Source: Mycobacterium sp. GA-2829
GTDB taxonomy: Bacteria > Actinomycetota > Actinomycetes > Mycobacteriales > Mycobacteriaceae
Length of the DNA stretch: 64,000 nt
Reading direction: 5' to 3'
Assembly (NCBI RefSeq): GCF_001499965.1
Contig: NZ_LQIT01000089.1
Span: 1-64,000, forward strand
The position numbers and the translations under genes are program-made. The notes below the pieces were generated by a model. That model ran no database searches. It was not told the DNA's origin and saw only the letters and a program-made list of their open reading frames with translations. Shown piece after piece: positions 17,259-25,984 of this stretch (position 1 is its first letter; each line of letters begins with the position of its first letter).

Positions 17259-18247
17259 TGAGCTACCCGCCGGGGCCGTATCCGCCGCCGGTGTACCCGC
17301 CCGGGTATCCGGGCGGCTACCCGCCGCCGCGCCGCACCAATACCTTCGCCGTCGCCGCGCTGGTGTGCGCATTCCTGTTCGCACCGCTGGGCATCGTGTT
17401 CGGCCACGTGTCGCTGTCCCAGATCAAGCGCACCGGCGAGGACGGCCGCGGGCTGGCGGTGGCCGGTCTGGTCATCGGCTACGTGATGACGGTGCTGACG
17501 GTCGTCGTCGTGGTGTTCAGCCTGCTCTTCCTGACCGCGCTGGCCCGCTACGTCGAGGACACGCAAGTCGACGACGGCTCCCCGCGGATCAGCGCCGGGG
17601 CGCCGTCGGGTGACGGGCTGCCCGAGTTCGTCGCACCCCGCAACCTCGGCGCCAACTGCCAGTACCCCAAGGGCGATCTGCCCGCCGACGCGCCGGTCAC
17701 CCCGCCGCGCAGCGGACGGGTGCCCACCACCCCCGCGACGATCAGCGCGAGCATCTCCACCACCCAGGGCAACATCGGCCTGCAACTCGACAACGGCAAG
17801 TCACCGTGCACGGTCAACAATTTCGCGAGCCTGGCGCAGCAGGGATTCTTCGACGACACCACCTGCCACCGGCTGACCACCGCGCGCGCCATGAAGGTGC
17901 TGCAGTGCGGCGACCCGACCGGCACCGGTATCGGCGGCCCGGGCTACCGGTTCCCCAACGAGTACCCGACCAACCAGTACCGGCTGTCGGATCCGAACCT
18001 GCGCCGTCCGATCGTGTACCCGCGCGGCTCGCTGGTGATGGCCAACACCGGGCCGGGCACCAACGGCAGCCAGTTCTTCCTCGTCTACGGCGACACCCAA
18101 CTGCCGCCGACCTACACGGTGTTCGGCACGATCGACGAGACCGGGCTGGCGACGCTGGACAAGATCGCCGCCCGCGGGGTGCGCGGCAGCGGTGACGACG
18201 GCGCCCCCGCCGCACCGGTCACGATCACCTCGGCGCGGCTCGACTGA
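17258..18247 (+). CDS. Second cyclophilin, with DUF4190-like membrane domain
   Basis: A protein of 329 aa whose ATG overlaps the ppiB stop (TGATG). It opens with a Pro/Tyr-rich tail (PPGPYPPPVYPPGYPGGYPP), then two transmembrane helices in a DUF4190-like arrangement (FGHVSLSQIKRTGEDGRGLA between them). A cyclophilin domain closely similar to that of ppiB follows (NNFASLAQQGFFDDTTCHRL, NGSQFFLVYGDTQLPP). The cyclophilin half looks like a tandem duplicate of ppiB fused to a different anchor. Probably also an extracytoplasmic proline isomerase. Confidence 0.9.
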   Translation: MSYPPGPYPPPVYPPGYPGGYPPPRRTNTFAVAALVCAFLFAPLGIVFGHVSLSQIKRTGEDGRGLAVAGLVIGYVMTVLTVVVVVFSLLFLTALARYVEDTQVDDGSPRISAGAPSGDGLPEFVAPRNLGANCQYPKGDLPADAPVTPPRSGRVPTTPATISASISTTQGNIGLQLDNGKSPCTVNNFASLAQQGFFDDTTCHRLTTARAMKVLQCGDPTGTGIGGPGYRFPNEYPTNQYRLSDPNLRRPIVYPRGSLVMANTGPGTNGSQFFLVYGDTQLPPTYTVFGTIDETGLATLDKIAARGVRGSGDDGAPAAPVTITSARLD

Positions 18248-18304
18248 ACCCGCGCGACCGGCAATTGGGGCTCCTCGCAACGGATATCGAAGGGCAACGG
18301 TTTC

Positions 18305-18323
18305 GTGACGGGCGGGGCGTCAC
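18305..18323 (+). terminator. Short hairpin between the second cyclophilin and ldt
   Basis: A 6-base stem GTGACG / CGTCAC with a 7-base loop, 58 bases after the cyclophilin stop. It could end that transcript or sit in the leader of the transpeptidase gene. The evidence is weak. Confidence 0.3.
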
Positions 18324-18386
18324 CGGGTGTCGGCGGACTCGTACCATGGTGGCTCCTCCTTCTGCTCGACGGGAAAACACACCCCC

Positions 18387-19652
18387 ATGTCCGACCTCCT
18401 CGGCGACCGCCTACGGCTCGCCTTCCTGGCCGCGCTCGTGATCGCGACCGCGTCGCTGCCCGCGTCGCCGGCCGATTCCGGCTGCCGGCACTGCGCCCGC
18501 GAACAGGTCAGTTCGCCGGTGGCCAGCGCGTCGTCGGTCCGCCCCCCGGCGCCCGCCGAGGTGACCGTCAACCCGCCCGCCGCCGCCGAGGACGTCTCCC
18601 CCGCCGTCCCGGTCTTCGTGCACGCGAGAGCGGGCACGCTGACCGACGTCGAGATGACCAACGAGTCCGGCCGGGTGATCGCCGGGACCATGACCCCCGA
18701 CCGCACCGCGTGGCGGCCCACCGAGCAACTCGGCTACGGCCGCACGTACACGCTGACGGTGCACAGCCGCGGCGTCGGCGGGATGCCCGCGGCGCAGACG
18801 TCCACGTTCTCGACGGTGACCCCGTCGGACCAGACCTCGGTCGTGCTGACCACCCCGGTGTGGACCGAGCTGGTCGAGGGGGCCACCTACGGGGTGGGCA
18901 CCGTCGTGGTGGCCCGCTTCCACGACGGGATCGCCGACCGCGCCGCCGCCGAACGCCGCCTCGTGGTCAGCACCGACCCGCCGGTGACCGGATCCTGGTA
19001 CTGGGTCGACGACAGGACCGCGCACTGGCGCCCCGAGCACTACTACGCCCCCGGCACGAAAGTGACTGTGGCCGCGAATCTCTACGGCGCCGACCTCGGC
19101 GACGGACTGTACGGGCAGGAGAACCGGCGCGTCAGCTTCCGCATCGGCGACGCACACGTGTCCATCGCCGACGACAAGACCAAACAGGTCAGCGTGTTCG
19201 AGAACGGGAAACTGGTCCGCACCATGCCGACGTCGATGGGCATGGGCGGCACCGAGACCATCGGCGGCACCACGCTGACGTTCTGGACACCGCCGGGCAT
19301 CTACACCGTGCTCGGCAAGGAGAACCCGGTCGTCATGGACTCCTCGACCTACGGGCTGCCGACCGGGTCGCGGCTCGGCTACCGCACGACGGTCCCGTAC
19401 GCGACCCGCATCAGCATCGACGGCATCTACCTGCATCAGCTGGAGTCCACGGTGTGGGCGCAGGGCAACACCAACGTCTCACACGGCTGTCTGAACCTCA
19501 GCGCCGAGCACGCGAAGTGGTTCTACGACTTCTCCGTTCCCGGCGATGTCGTCGAGGTGCGCAACACCGGCGGCCCGCCGCTGAAACTGGAGCAGAACGG
19601 CGACTGGTCGCTGCCGTGGGACCAGTGGCGGGCGGGTAGTGCGCTCGGCTAA
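18387..19652 (+). CDS. L,D-transpeptidase (Ldt) with Ig-like domains
   Basis: A protein of 421 aa from the ATG at 18387, which begins directly at an N-terminal export signal (LRLAFLAALVIATASLPASP). Two Ig-like modules follow (about residues 65-260: VPVFVHARAGTLTDVEMTNE, then YTLTVHSRG and so on), then the YkuD catalytic domain with VSHGCLNLS. This has the catalytic Cys and upstream His of the HxxSHGChN motif. It would make 3-3 crosslinks in peptidoglycan. Mycobacteria carry several such paralogs. The Ala/Pro-rich segment after the signal resembles a wall-spanning linker. Its stop codon overlaps that of the PoxB gene. Confidence 0.9.
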   Translation: MSDLLGDRLRLAFLAALVIATASLPASPADSGCRHCAREQVSSPVASASSVRPPAPAEVTVNPPAAAEDVSPAVPVFVHARAGTLTDVEMTNESGRVIAGTMTPDRTAWRPTEQLGYGRTYTLTVHSRGVGGMPAAQTSTFSTVTPSDQTSVVLTTPVWTELVEGATYGVGTVVVARFHDGIADRAAAERRLVVSTDPPVTGSWYWVDDRTAHWRPEHYYAPGTKVTVAANLYGADLGDGLYGQENRRVSFRIGDAHVSIADDKTKQVSVFENGKLVRTMPTSMGMGGTETIGGTTLTFWTPPGIYTVLGKENPVVMDSSTYGLPTGSRLGYRTTVPYATRISIDGIYLHQLESTVWAQGNTNVSHGCLNLSAEHAKWFYDFSVPGDVVEVRNTGGPPLKLEQNGDWSLPWDQWRAGSALG

Positions 19653-21385
19653 TCGAGGATGCGGCGGGCGACGTTCGTGCTGACCAGATCGAGCAGTTCG
19701 TCACCGCGGCCGGCCAGGATGGTGCGGATCGCGTAGACGGTGAACCCCTTGGCCTGTTCGGCCGAGATCGCGGGCGGGATGCTCAGCTCCTGGCGCGCCA
19801 CCACGACGTCGACGAGGGCGGGGCCGTCGTGGGCGAGCGCATCGGCCACGGCCTGCTCCAGATCACCGGGTTGTTCGACGCGGCGGCCGAAGATACCCAT
19901 CGCCTCGGCGACGGCGGCGAAGTTCGGATTGTCCAGTCCGGTCGCGAAATTCACCACACCCGCGGCCTTCATCTCGAGTTCGACGAAGTTCAGCGATGAG
20001 TTGTTGAACACCACGACCTTCACCGGAAGCCGGTTCTGCACGAGCGTGAGCAGTTCACCGAACAGCATGGCCAGCCCGCCGTCCCCGGCGAGCGCGACGA
20101 CCTGCCGGTCCCGGTGGGCGGTCTGCGCGCCGATCGCGTGCGGCAGCGCGCACGCCATGGTGCCGTGGGTGAACGACCCGGTGAGTCTGCGTCGGCCGTT
20201 CATCGTGAGGTAGCGGGCGGCCCACACCGTCGGGGATCCGACGTCGAAGGTGAACACCGCGTCGTCGGCGGCGAGTTTGTCCACCACCCCCGCGACGTAC
20301 TCGGGCCGGATCGGGGTGCGGTCGCGGTCGTTGACGGCCAACGCGTCCAACGACTTCCGGGTGCGCCGGTAGTGGTTCTGCGCGCGGTCCAGGTGGGTGC
20401 GGTCGGCCTTCTGTGCCAGCAGCGGCACCAACCCGTCGACGGTGTCCCTGACGGTGCCGACCAGTCCCAGGTCCACGTGCGTGCGCCTGCCCAGGTGGCT
20501 GCCCCGGATGTCGACCTGCACGACGGTGGCGTCCTCGGGCAGGAACTGCGAGTACGGGAAGTCGGTGCCGAGCATCAGCAGCAGGTCGGCTTCCTTGATC
20601 GCCTTGTACCCCGAGGCGTATCCGAGCAGCCCGGTCATCCCGACGTCGTAGGGGTTGTCCCACTCGAGGTGTTCCTTACCCCGGAACGCGTGCACGATCG
20701 GCGACTGCAGCAGCCCGGCCAGCGTCATCACCTCGGCGTGGGCGCCCGCGGTGCCCGCACCGCCGAGGATCGTCACCCGCGACGCGGCGTTGAGCAGATC
20801 GGCTGCCCGGCGCAGGGATGCGTCGTCGGGGCGCAGCACCGACCGTGTCGGCAGCACCGGCCGGTCGGTCCACCGACCGCCGGACAGCCGCGCCTGGAAC
20901 ACCTCACCGGGCACCACCACGACGGCCACCCCGGACTGTTCGACCGCGGCGCGCATCGCCATCTGGAAGATCCGGGGCGCCGACTCGGCGTTGGGAACCA
21001 GCTCGCAGTACACGCTGCACTCGCGGAACAGCTCCTGCGGATGGGTCTCCTGAAAGTAGCCGGAGCCGATCTCGGCGATCGGGATGTGGGCGGCCACCGC
21101 GAGGACCGGCACCCGGGTGCGTTGCGCGTCGTACAGGCCGTTGATCAGGTGCAGGTTGCCCGGGCCGCAGCTGCCCGCGCACACCGCGAGCTGTCCGGTG
21201 AGCGCGGCGTCGGCGGTCGCGGCGAACGCCGCCGCCTCCTCGTGGCGTACGTGCTCCCAGCTGATGCCGTCCGAGCGGCGGATCGCGTCGGTGAATCCGT
21301 TGAGGCTGTCCCCCGGCAAGCCGTAGACCCGGCGCACCCCACTGGCCGTCAGCGTGGCGATGAGGTGCTGCGCGACGGTCGCCAC
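19649..21385 (-). CDS. Pyruvate dehydrogenase (quinone)-like thiamine diphosphate enzyme
   Basis: A protein of 578 aa starting at GTG. PoxB-type three-domain layout: N-terminal pyrimidine-binding domain (GVRRVYGLPGDSLNG, HEEAAAFAA with the activating Glu), central FAD-like domain, and C-terminal pyrophosphate domain with GDGGLAMLFGELLTL ending at the conserved VVFNN. It would decarboxylate pyruvate to acetate with electrons passed to quinone; other 2-oxo acids are possible. It begins 3 bases after the relA stop, so it is probably read through from relA. I do not recall a PoxB-like gene at this position in M. tuberculosis. Confidence 0.87.
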   Translation of the reverse strand: MATVAQHLIATLTASGVRRVYGLPGDSLNGFTDAIRRSDGISWEHVRHEEAAAFAATADAALTGQLAVCAGSCGPGNLHLINGLYDAQRTRVPVLAVAAHIPIAEIGSGYFQETHPQELFRECSVYCELVPNAESAPRIFQMAMRAAVEQSGVAVVVVPGEVFQARLSGGRWTDRPVLPTRSVLRPDDASLRRAADLLNAASRVTILGGAGTAGAHAEVMTLAGLLQSPIVHAFRGKEHLEWDNPYDVGMTGLLGYASGYKAIKEADLLLMLGTDFPYSQFLPEDATVVQVDIRGSHLGRRTHVDLGLVGTVRDTVDGLVPLLAQKADRTHLDRAQNHYRRTRKSLDALAVNDRDRTPIRPEYVAGVVDKLAADDAVFTFDVGSPTVWAARYLTMNGRRRLTGSFTHGTMACALPHAIGAQTAHRDRQVVALAGDGGLAMLFGELLTLVQNRLPVKVVVFNNSSLNFVELEMKAAGVVNFATGLDNPNFAAVAEAMGIFGRRVEQPGDLEQAVADALAHDGPALVDVVVARQELSIPPAISAEQAKGFTVYAIRTILAGRGDELLDLVSTNVARRILD

Positions 21386-21388
21386 GGA

Positions 21389-23749
21389 TCAGGCCGCCGA
21401 CGTCACGCGGTAGACGTCGTAGACACCCTCGACGTTGCGCACCACCCGCAGCAGGTGGCCGAGGTGTTTGGGGTCGCCCATCTCGAAGGTGAAGCGGCTG
21501 ATCGCGACCCGGTCGTTGGAGGTGGTGACCGACGCCGACAGGATGTTGACCTTCTCGTCGGCGAGCACCCGGGTGACATCGGACAGCAGCCGGTGCCGGT
21601 CGAGCGCCTCCACCTGGATGGCGACCAGGAACACCGACGACGGCGACGGCGCCCATTCCACGTCGATGATGCGTTCGGCCTGCTCCTGCAGCGACGAGGC
21701 GTTGGTGCAGTCGGTGCGGTGCACGCTGACCCCGCCACCGCGGGTGACGAACCCCATGATCTGGTCACCGGGCACCGGGGTGCAGCACTTGGCGAGTTTG
21801 GTGAGCACACCGGGTGCGCCGGGCACCGACACCCCGGTGTCGTCGGTGCTGCGCTGCCGCACCGGCATGGTGGCAGGGGTGGAGCGTTCGGCCAGTTCGT
21901 CCTCGGCGGCCTCATCCCCGCCGAGCTGGGCCAGCAGCCGCTGCACGACGTGGCGGGCCGATACGTGACCCTCGCCGACTGCGGTGTAGAGCGCGGACAC
22001 GTCGAGGTAGCGCAGCTCGCGCGCCAGCGCCGCCATCGACTCGGCATTCATCAAGCGCTGCAACGGAAGTCCACCGCGGCGCACCTCGCGGCCGATCGCG
22101 TCCTTACCGGCCTCGAGCGCCTCCTCGCGGCGCTCCTTGGCGAACCACTGACGGATCTTGGCCTTCGCGCGCGGGGACACCACGAACGTCTGCCAGTCCC
22201 GCGACGGGCCCGCCCCCTGGGCCTTGGAGGTGAAGATCTCGACGACCTCACCGTTCTCGAGTTTGCGCTCGAGTGCCACCAGCCTGCCGTTGACCCGGGC
22301 GCCGATACAGCGGTGCCCCACCTCGGTGTGCACGGCGTAGGCGAAGTCGACCGGGGTGGAGCCGGCGGGCAGCGTGATCACGTCACCCTTGGGCGTGAAC
22401 ACGAAGATCTCCTGCACCGCGAGGTCGTAGCGCAGCGACTCCAGGAACTCGCCGGGGTCGGCGGCCTCCCGCTGCCAGTCGAGCAGCTGACGCATCCACG
22501 CCATGTCGTCGATCTCGGCGGCGGTGTGGCCGGCCGGTAACCCGTTGCGGCCCTTGGCTTCCTTGTACCGCCAGTGCGCGGCGATCCCGTACTCGGCGGT
22601 GCGGTGCATGTCGCGGGTGCGGATCTGCACCTCGAGCGGTTTGCCCTCCGGACCCACGACGGTGGTGTGCAGCGACTGGTAGACGCCGTAGCGCGGCTGG
22701 GCGATGTAGTCCTTGAACCGGCCCGCCATCGGCTGCCACAGCGAGTGCACGACGCCGACGGCGGCGTAACAGTCGCGGATCTCGTCGCACAAGATGCGCA
22801 CACCCACCAGGTCGTGGATGTCGTCGAAGTCGCGGCCCTTGACGATCATCTTCTGGTAGATCGACCAGTAGTGCTTCGGCCGGCCCTCGACGGTCGCGTT
22901 GATCTTCGACTTGGTCAGGGTGTTGACGATCTCGGCCCGCACCTTGGCCAGGTAGGTGTCGCGCGACGGCGCCCGGTCGGCGACCAGCCGCACGATCTCG
23001 TCGTACTTCTTGGGGTGCAGGATCGCGAACGACAGATCTTCGAGCTCCCACTTGACAGTCGCCATCCCGAGCCGATGGGCAAGTGGGGCAATGACTTCCA
23101 GTGTCTCGCGGGCTTTTCGGGCCTGCTTCTCCGGTGGCAGGAACCGCATGGTGCGCATGTTGTGCAGCCGGTCGGCGACCTTGATGACCAGCACCCGCGG
23201 ATCCCGCGCCATCGCGATGATCATCTTGCGGATGGTCTCGCCCTCGGCGGCGGTGCCCAGCGCGACCTTGTCGAGTTTGGTGACCCCGTCGACGAGGTGG
23301 CCGACCTCGGCGCCGAACTCGGCGGTCAGCGCCTCGAGGGTGTAGCCGGTGTCCTCGACGGTGTCGTGCAGCAGCGCCGCGATCAGCGTGGTGGTGTCCA
23401 TCCCGAGTTCGGCCAGGATGTTGGCCACGGCCAGCGGATGGGTGATGTAGGGATCCCCGGAGCGGCGCATCTGGTCGGCGTGCCGCTGCTCGGCGACCTC
23501 GTAGGCCTTCTGCAGCAGCGTCAGATCGGCCTTGGGGTAGAACTCGCGGTGCACCGCGACCAGCGGTTCGAGCACGGGGTTCACCGCGCTGCGCTGGGCG
23601 GTCATCCGGCGGGCCAGGCGGGCCCGCACCCGCCGGGAGGCGCTGGTGGTCTTGGGCGCCTCGGGTTTGGCGGCGTCGGGAGATTCGGGGATGTCGGCGA
23701 TCGGCAGCGGTGCGGTGGTCGTCGTCTTCGTGGTCGTGTCGTCCGCCAT
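21389..23749 (-). CDS. relA: Bifunctional (p)ppGpp synthetase/hydrolase Rel
   Basis: A protein of 786 aa, the usual length of mycobacterial Rel. The N-terminal HD hydrolase has ALLHDTVEDTGYTLE. The synthetase follows, with KHYWSIYQKMIVKGRDFDDI and LHTTVVGPEGKPLEVQIRT. TGS is present as VFTPKGDVITLPAGSTPVDFAY, and a zinc-finger/ACT regulatory end with KCCTPVPGDQIMGFVTRGGG. It makes and degrades (p)ppGpp in the stringent response. It lies 55 bases after apt; purine salvage next to alarmone metabolism is conserved in mycobacteria. Confidence 0.97.
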   Translation of the reverse strand: MADDTTTKTTTTAPLPIADIPESPDAAKPEAPKTTSASRRVRARLARRMTAQRSAVNPVLEPLVAVHREFYPKADLTLLQKAYEVAEQRHADQMRRSGDPYITHPLAVANILAELGMDTTTLIAALLHDTVEDTGYTLEALTAEFGAEVGHLVDGVTKLDKVALGTAAEGETIRKMIIAMARDPRVLVIKVADRLHNMRTMRFLPPEKQARKARETLEVIAPLAHRLGMATVKWELEDLSFAILHPKKYDEIVRLVADRAPSRDTYLAKVRAEIVNTLTKSKINATVEGRPKHYWSIYQKMIVKGRDFDDIHDLVGVRILCDEIRDCYAAVGVVHSLWQPMAGRFKDYIAQPRYGVYQSLHTTVVGPEGKPLEVQIRTRDMHRTAEYGIAAHWRYKEAKGRNGLPAGHTAAEIDDMAWMRQLLDWQREAADPGEFLESLRYDLAVQEIFVFTPKGDVITLPAGSTPVDFAYAVHTEVGHRCIGARVNGRLVALERKLENGEVVEIFTSKAQGAGPSRDWQTFVVSPRAKAKIRQWFAKERREEALEAGKDAIGREVRRGGLPLQRLMNAESMAALARELRYLDVSALYTAVGEGHVSARHVVQRLLAQLGGDEAAEDELAERSTPATMPVRQRSTDDTGVSVPGAPGVLTKLAKCCTPVPGDQIMGFVTRGGGVSVHRTDCTNASSLQEQAERIIDVEWAPSPSSVFLVAIQVEALDRHRLLSDVTRVLADEKVNILSASVTTSNDRVAISRFTFEMGDPKHLGHLLRVVRNVEGVYDVYRVTSAA

Positions 23750-23804
23750 CAGTCCACCTCCTCGTCCCCCGCTGGTCCGGCCGCGCAGACTTCGAGGATA
23801 TCCC

Positions 23805-24329
23805 TCAGACCGTGTAGAGGCTGGTGACGGGCAGCGGTTTGACCACGTCGCGGCCGTTCAGCGCGGTCAGTTCCAGCACCACCGCGGCGTTGCGCACCTC
23901 GGCGCCGCCGCTGGTCAGCAGCCGCTGAGTGGCGGCGACGGTCCCGCCGGTGGCCAGCACGTCGTCGATGATGACGACGGTGCGGCCGGTGATGTCGAGG
24001 CCGTCGGCGGGGATCTCCAGCGTCGCCGACCCGTATTCGAGGTCGTAGGTCTGGGAGTGCACCGGGGGCGGCAGCTTGCCGCCCTTGCGCACCGCCAGCA
24101 CGCCGGTGCCCAACTTGAGCGCCACCGCCGCGCCCAACAGGAAGCCGCGGGCGTCGATGCCGGCGATCAGGTCGGCGCCCTCGGCGGTGGCAGCCAGCGC
24201 GTCGGTGACCTGGGCGAGCCCGCGGGCGTCGGCGAGCAGCGGGGTGAGGTCCTTGAACTGGATCCCGGGTTCGGGGAAGTCGGGCACCTCACGCATCAAC
24301 GACGCGATCACCCGCGCGATGTCGGTCAC
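23805..24329 (-). CDS. apt: Adenine phosphoribosyltransferase
   Basis: A protein of 174 aa from the GTG at 24329, which overlaps the stop of the upstream lipoprotein gene (GTGA). The PRPP-binding motif is VVIIDDVLATGGTVAA, with GIDARGFLLGAAVALKLG and VRKGGKLPPPVHSQTYDLEYG typical of APRT. It converts adenine and PRPP to AMP. A much longer open frame upstream is the shadow of the lipoprotein gene. Confidence 0.95.
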   Translation of the reverse strand: MTDIARVIASLMREVPDFPEPGIQFKDLTPLLADARGLAQVTDALAATAEGADLIAGIDARGFLLGAAVALKLGTGVLAVRKGGKLPPPVHSQTYDLEYGSATLEIPADGLDITGRTVVIIDDVLATGGTVAATQRLLTSGGAEVRNAAVVLELTALNGRDVVKPLPVTSLYTV

Positions 24330-25978
24330 TGCGACAGCCTCCAACGGTCCATGTTCCAACCCGCACCCCATCGGGTCGGATTGCCGACCACCGCGTACAT
24401 CTTCGACGACGTGAGCAGCGTGCGCTGCTGACGGTACAGCGGCAGGGTCGGCATATCGCCCCACAGGATCGGCGCGCCCTCGCCGAGCAGGCGGGCGAGC
24501 TCCTTGGGATCGGAGGTGACCGCCAGCGCGCCGATGATGCCGTCGATGCGGGGGTTGGCGTATCCGCTGAGGTTGTTGCCGTTGCCGGAGTGCAGTGCGT
24601 AGGCGTCCAGCGCCGAGGACCCGGTCGACCCGCTGCCCGGCGCGCCGCCTGTGCTGGCCAGCAGGGCGTCGATCTCGTTGGCGCGCAGCGTCAGTGGCCC
24701 GACGGTCGGTCCGGCGGCGTCGACCACCTCGATCCCGGCCGGGGCGCACGCCTTGGCGATGGCGCCGACGGTCGCGGCCAGCCGGGCGTTGGGGCTCTGG
24801 TAGCCGATGCGCACCCGCAGCGGCCGGTTGTCCAGCGCGTCGCGGGCGGCGTCGGCGTTGGCGGCGGTGAACTGTGCGGCCTCGGGGCTGGACTCCGCGG
24901 TGGCGAAGGCGTTCTCGTCGGCGGGGTTGAGCCGCGAGTTCGCGACCGGGACCTCGGCGTTGCGGGCGATCACGTCGCGGGGCGTGCAGTGCGCGAGCGC
25001 GCGGCGGGCCGGCGGGGCGGCCAGCGGTCCGCGCGGGGCGAAGACGAGCTGTTCGATACCGGCCGAGGCACTGTCGGTGCGGACGTAGTCGTCGGGCATG
25101 TTGAGGATGCCCGACGATCCGGCGGCGATGTCCACCACGTCGTAGGCGCCCTCGTTGACGCGGTCCTGGATGTCGGCGCCGCGCGGCCACACCGTGATCC
25201 GGTTGGTGACGGGTTTGGTGCCCCACCACTTGTCGTTGGCGGTCAGCGTGACCGCACCCTCCTCGGTGACCGAGGCGAGCTTGTAGGGCCCCGACGACGG
25301 GAACTTCGCCAGGTCTTCATCGCTCAGGCCGGGTTTGAGGTCCCAGATGGTGTTCCACGCATCGGCGATGCGGTCGACGACGGGCTGGTCGCCTCTCGTC
25401 AGCGCGGTGGTGACGTCGACGCCGAGTTCATCGGCGATGACGTGCGACGGCATCAACGAGGTCGCGCTGAACAGCTGCCCGAAGTCGCTGAAGCTGCGGT
25501 CCGGCGCGAACGACACCCGCGCGCGTTTCTGCCCGGGTGCGCAGTCGACCGAGACGACGTCGCTGTACCCGCCGCGGTTGGCGGCGTCGAAGCGCGGATA
25601 GCGACCGGACTGCGACGCCCACGCCAGCACGAGGTCGTCGCAGGTCACCGGCTTACCGTCGGAGTAGACGGCCTTGTCGTTGATCTGGTAGTCGAGCACC
25701 AGCGGCGCCCGGCCCACCACGGCGATGGTGCCGAAGTCGTGGTCACCGATCACCTGGCCCTCGGGGCCGTGGTAGTTGAAGCCGAGCAGGACGCGGGCGA
25801 ACGCCTGCGGCCCGCCGGACGCGGCACCGGCGACGGTGTTGGTGTTGTAGCTGACCAGCGCGCCGTCGACGGCGTAGTCGACCGCGTCCGCCGCGCCCGA
25901 ACCGCAGGAGACCACCCCGGCGACCGTCACTGTGGCGACCGCCGCCGCCATGGCGGCCCGCCGGATCCCAACAGCCAT
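24326..25978 (-). CDS. Peptide/solute-binding lipoprotein (Rv2585c-like, SBP family 5)
   Basis: A protein of 550 aa with a lipoprotein signal: RRAAM, hydrophobic stretch, then GVVSC with the lipid-accepting Cys at about residue 25. The mature part follows the bacterial solute-binding family 5 pattern (SDGKPVTCDDLVLAW, FSDFGQLFSATSLMPSHVIA, LAKFPSSGPYKLASVTE). No ABC permease or ATPase lies beside it, so its transporter partner, if any, is encoded elsewhere. By position it is the Rv2585c orthologue. It sits between secF (6 bases away) and apt, with which it overlaps. Confidence 0.87.
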   Translation of the reverse strand: MAVGIRRAAMAAAVATVTVAGVVSCGSGAADAVDYAVDGALVSYNTNTVAGAASGGPQAFARVLLGFNYHGPEGQVIGDHDFGTIAVVGRAPLVLDYQINDKAVYSDGKPVTCDDLVLAWASQSGRYPRFDAANRGGYSDVVSVDCAPGQKRARVSFAPDRSFSDFGQLFSATSLMPSHVIADELGVDVTTALTRGDQPVVDRIADAWNTIWDLKPGLSDEDLAKFPSSGPYKLASVTEEGAVTLTANDKWWGTKPVTNRITVWPRGADIQDRVNEGAYDVVDIAAGSSGILNMPDDYVRTDSASAGIEQLVFAPRGPLAAPPARRALAHCTPRDVIARNAEVPVANSRLNPADENAFATAESSPEAAQFTAANADAARDALDNRPLRVRIGYQSPNARLAATVGAIAKACAPAGIEVVDAAGPTVGPLTLRANEIDALLASTGGAPGSGSTGSSALDAYALHSGNGNNLSGYANPRIDGIIGALAVTSDPKELARLLGEGAPILWGDMPTLPLYRQQRTLLTSSKMYAVVGNPTRWGAGWNMDRWRLSQ

Positions 25979-25984
25979 CGGGGG

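Noticed and set aside
20114..22540. 808-codon plus-strand frame across the poxB-like gene and relA
   Set aside because: Antisense to two well-supported genes, with Arg/His/Val-rich composition. Not coding.
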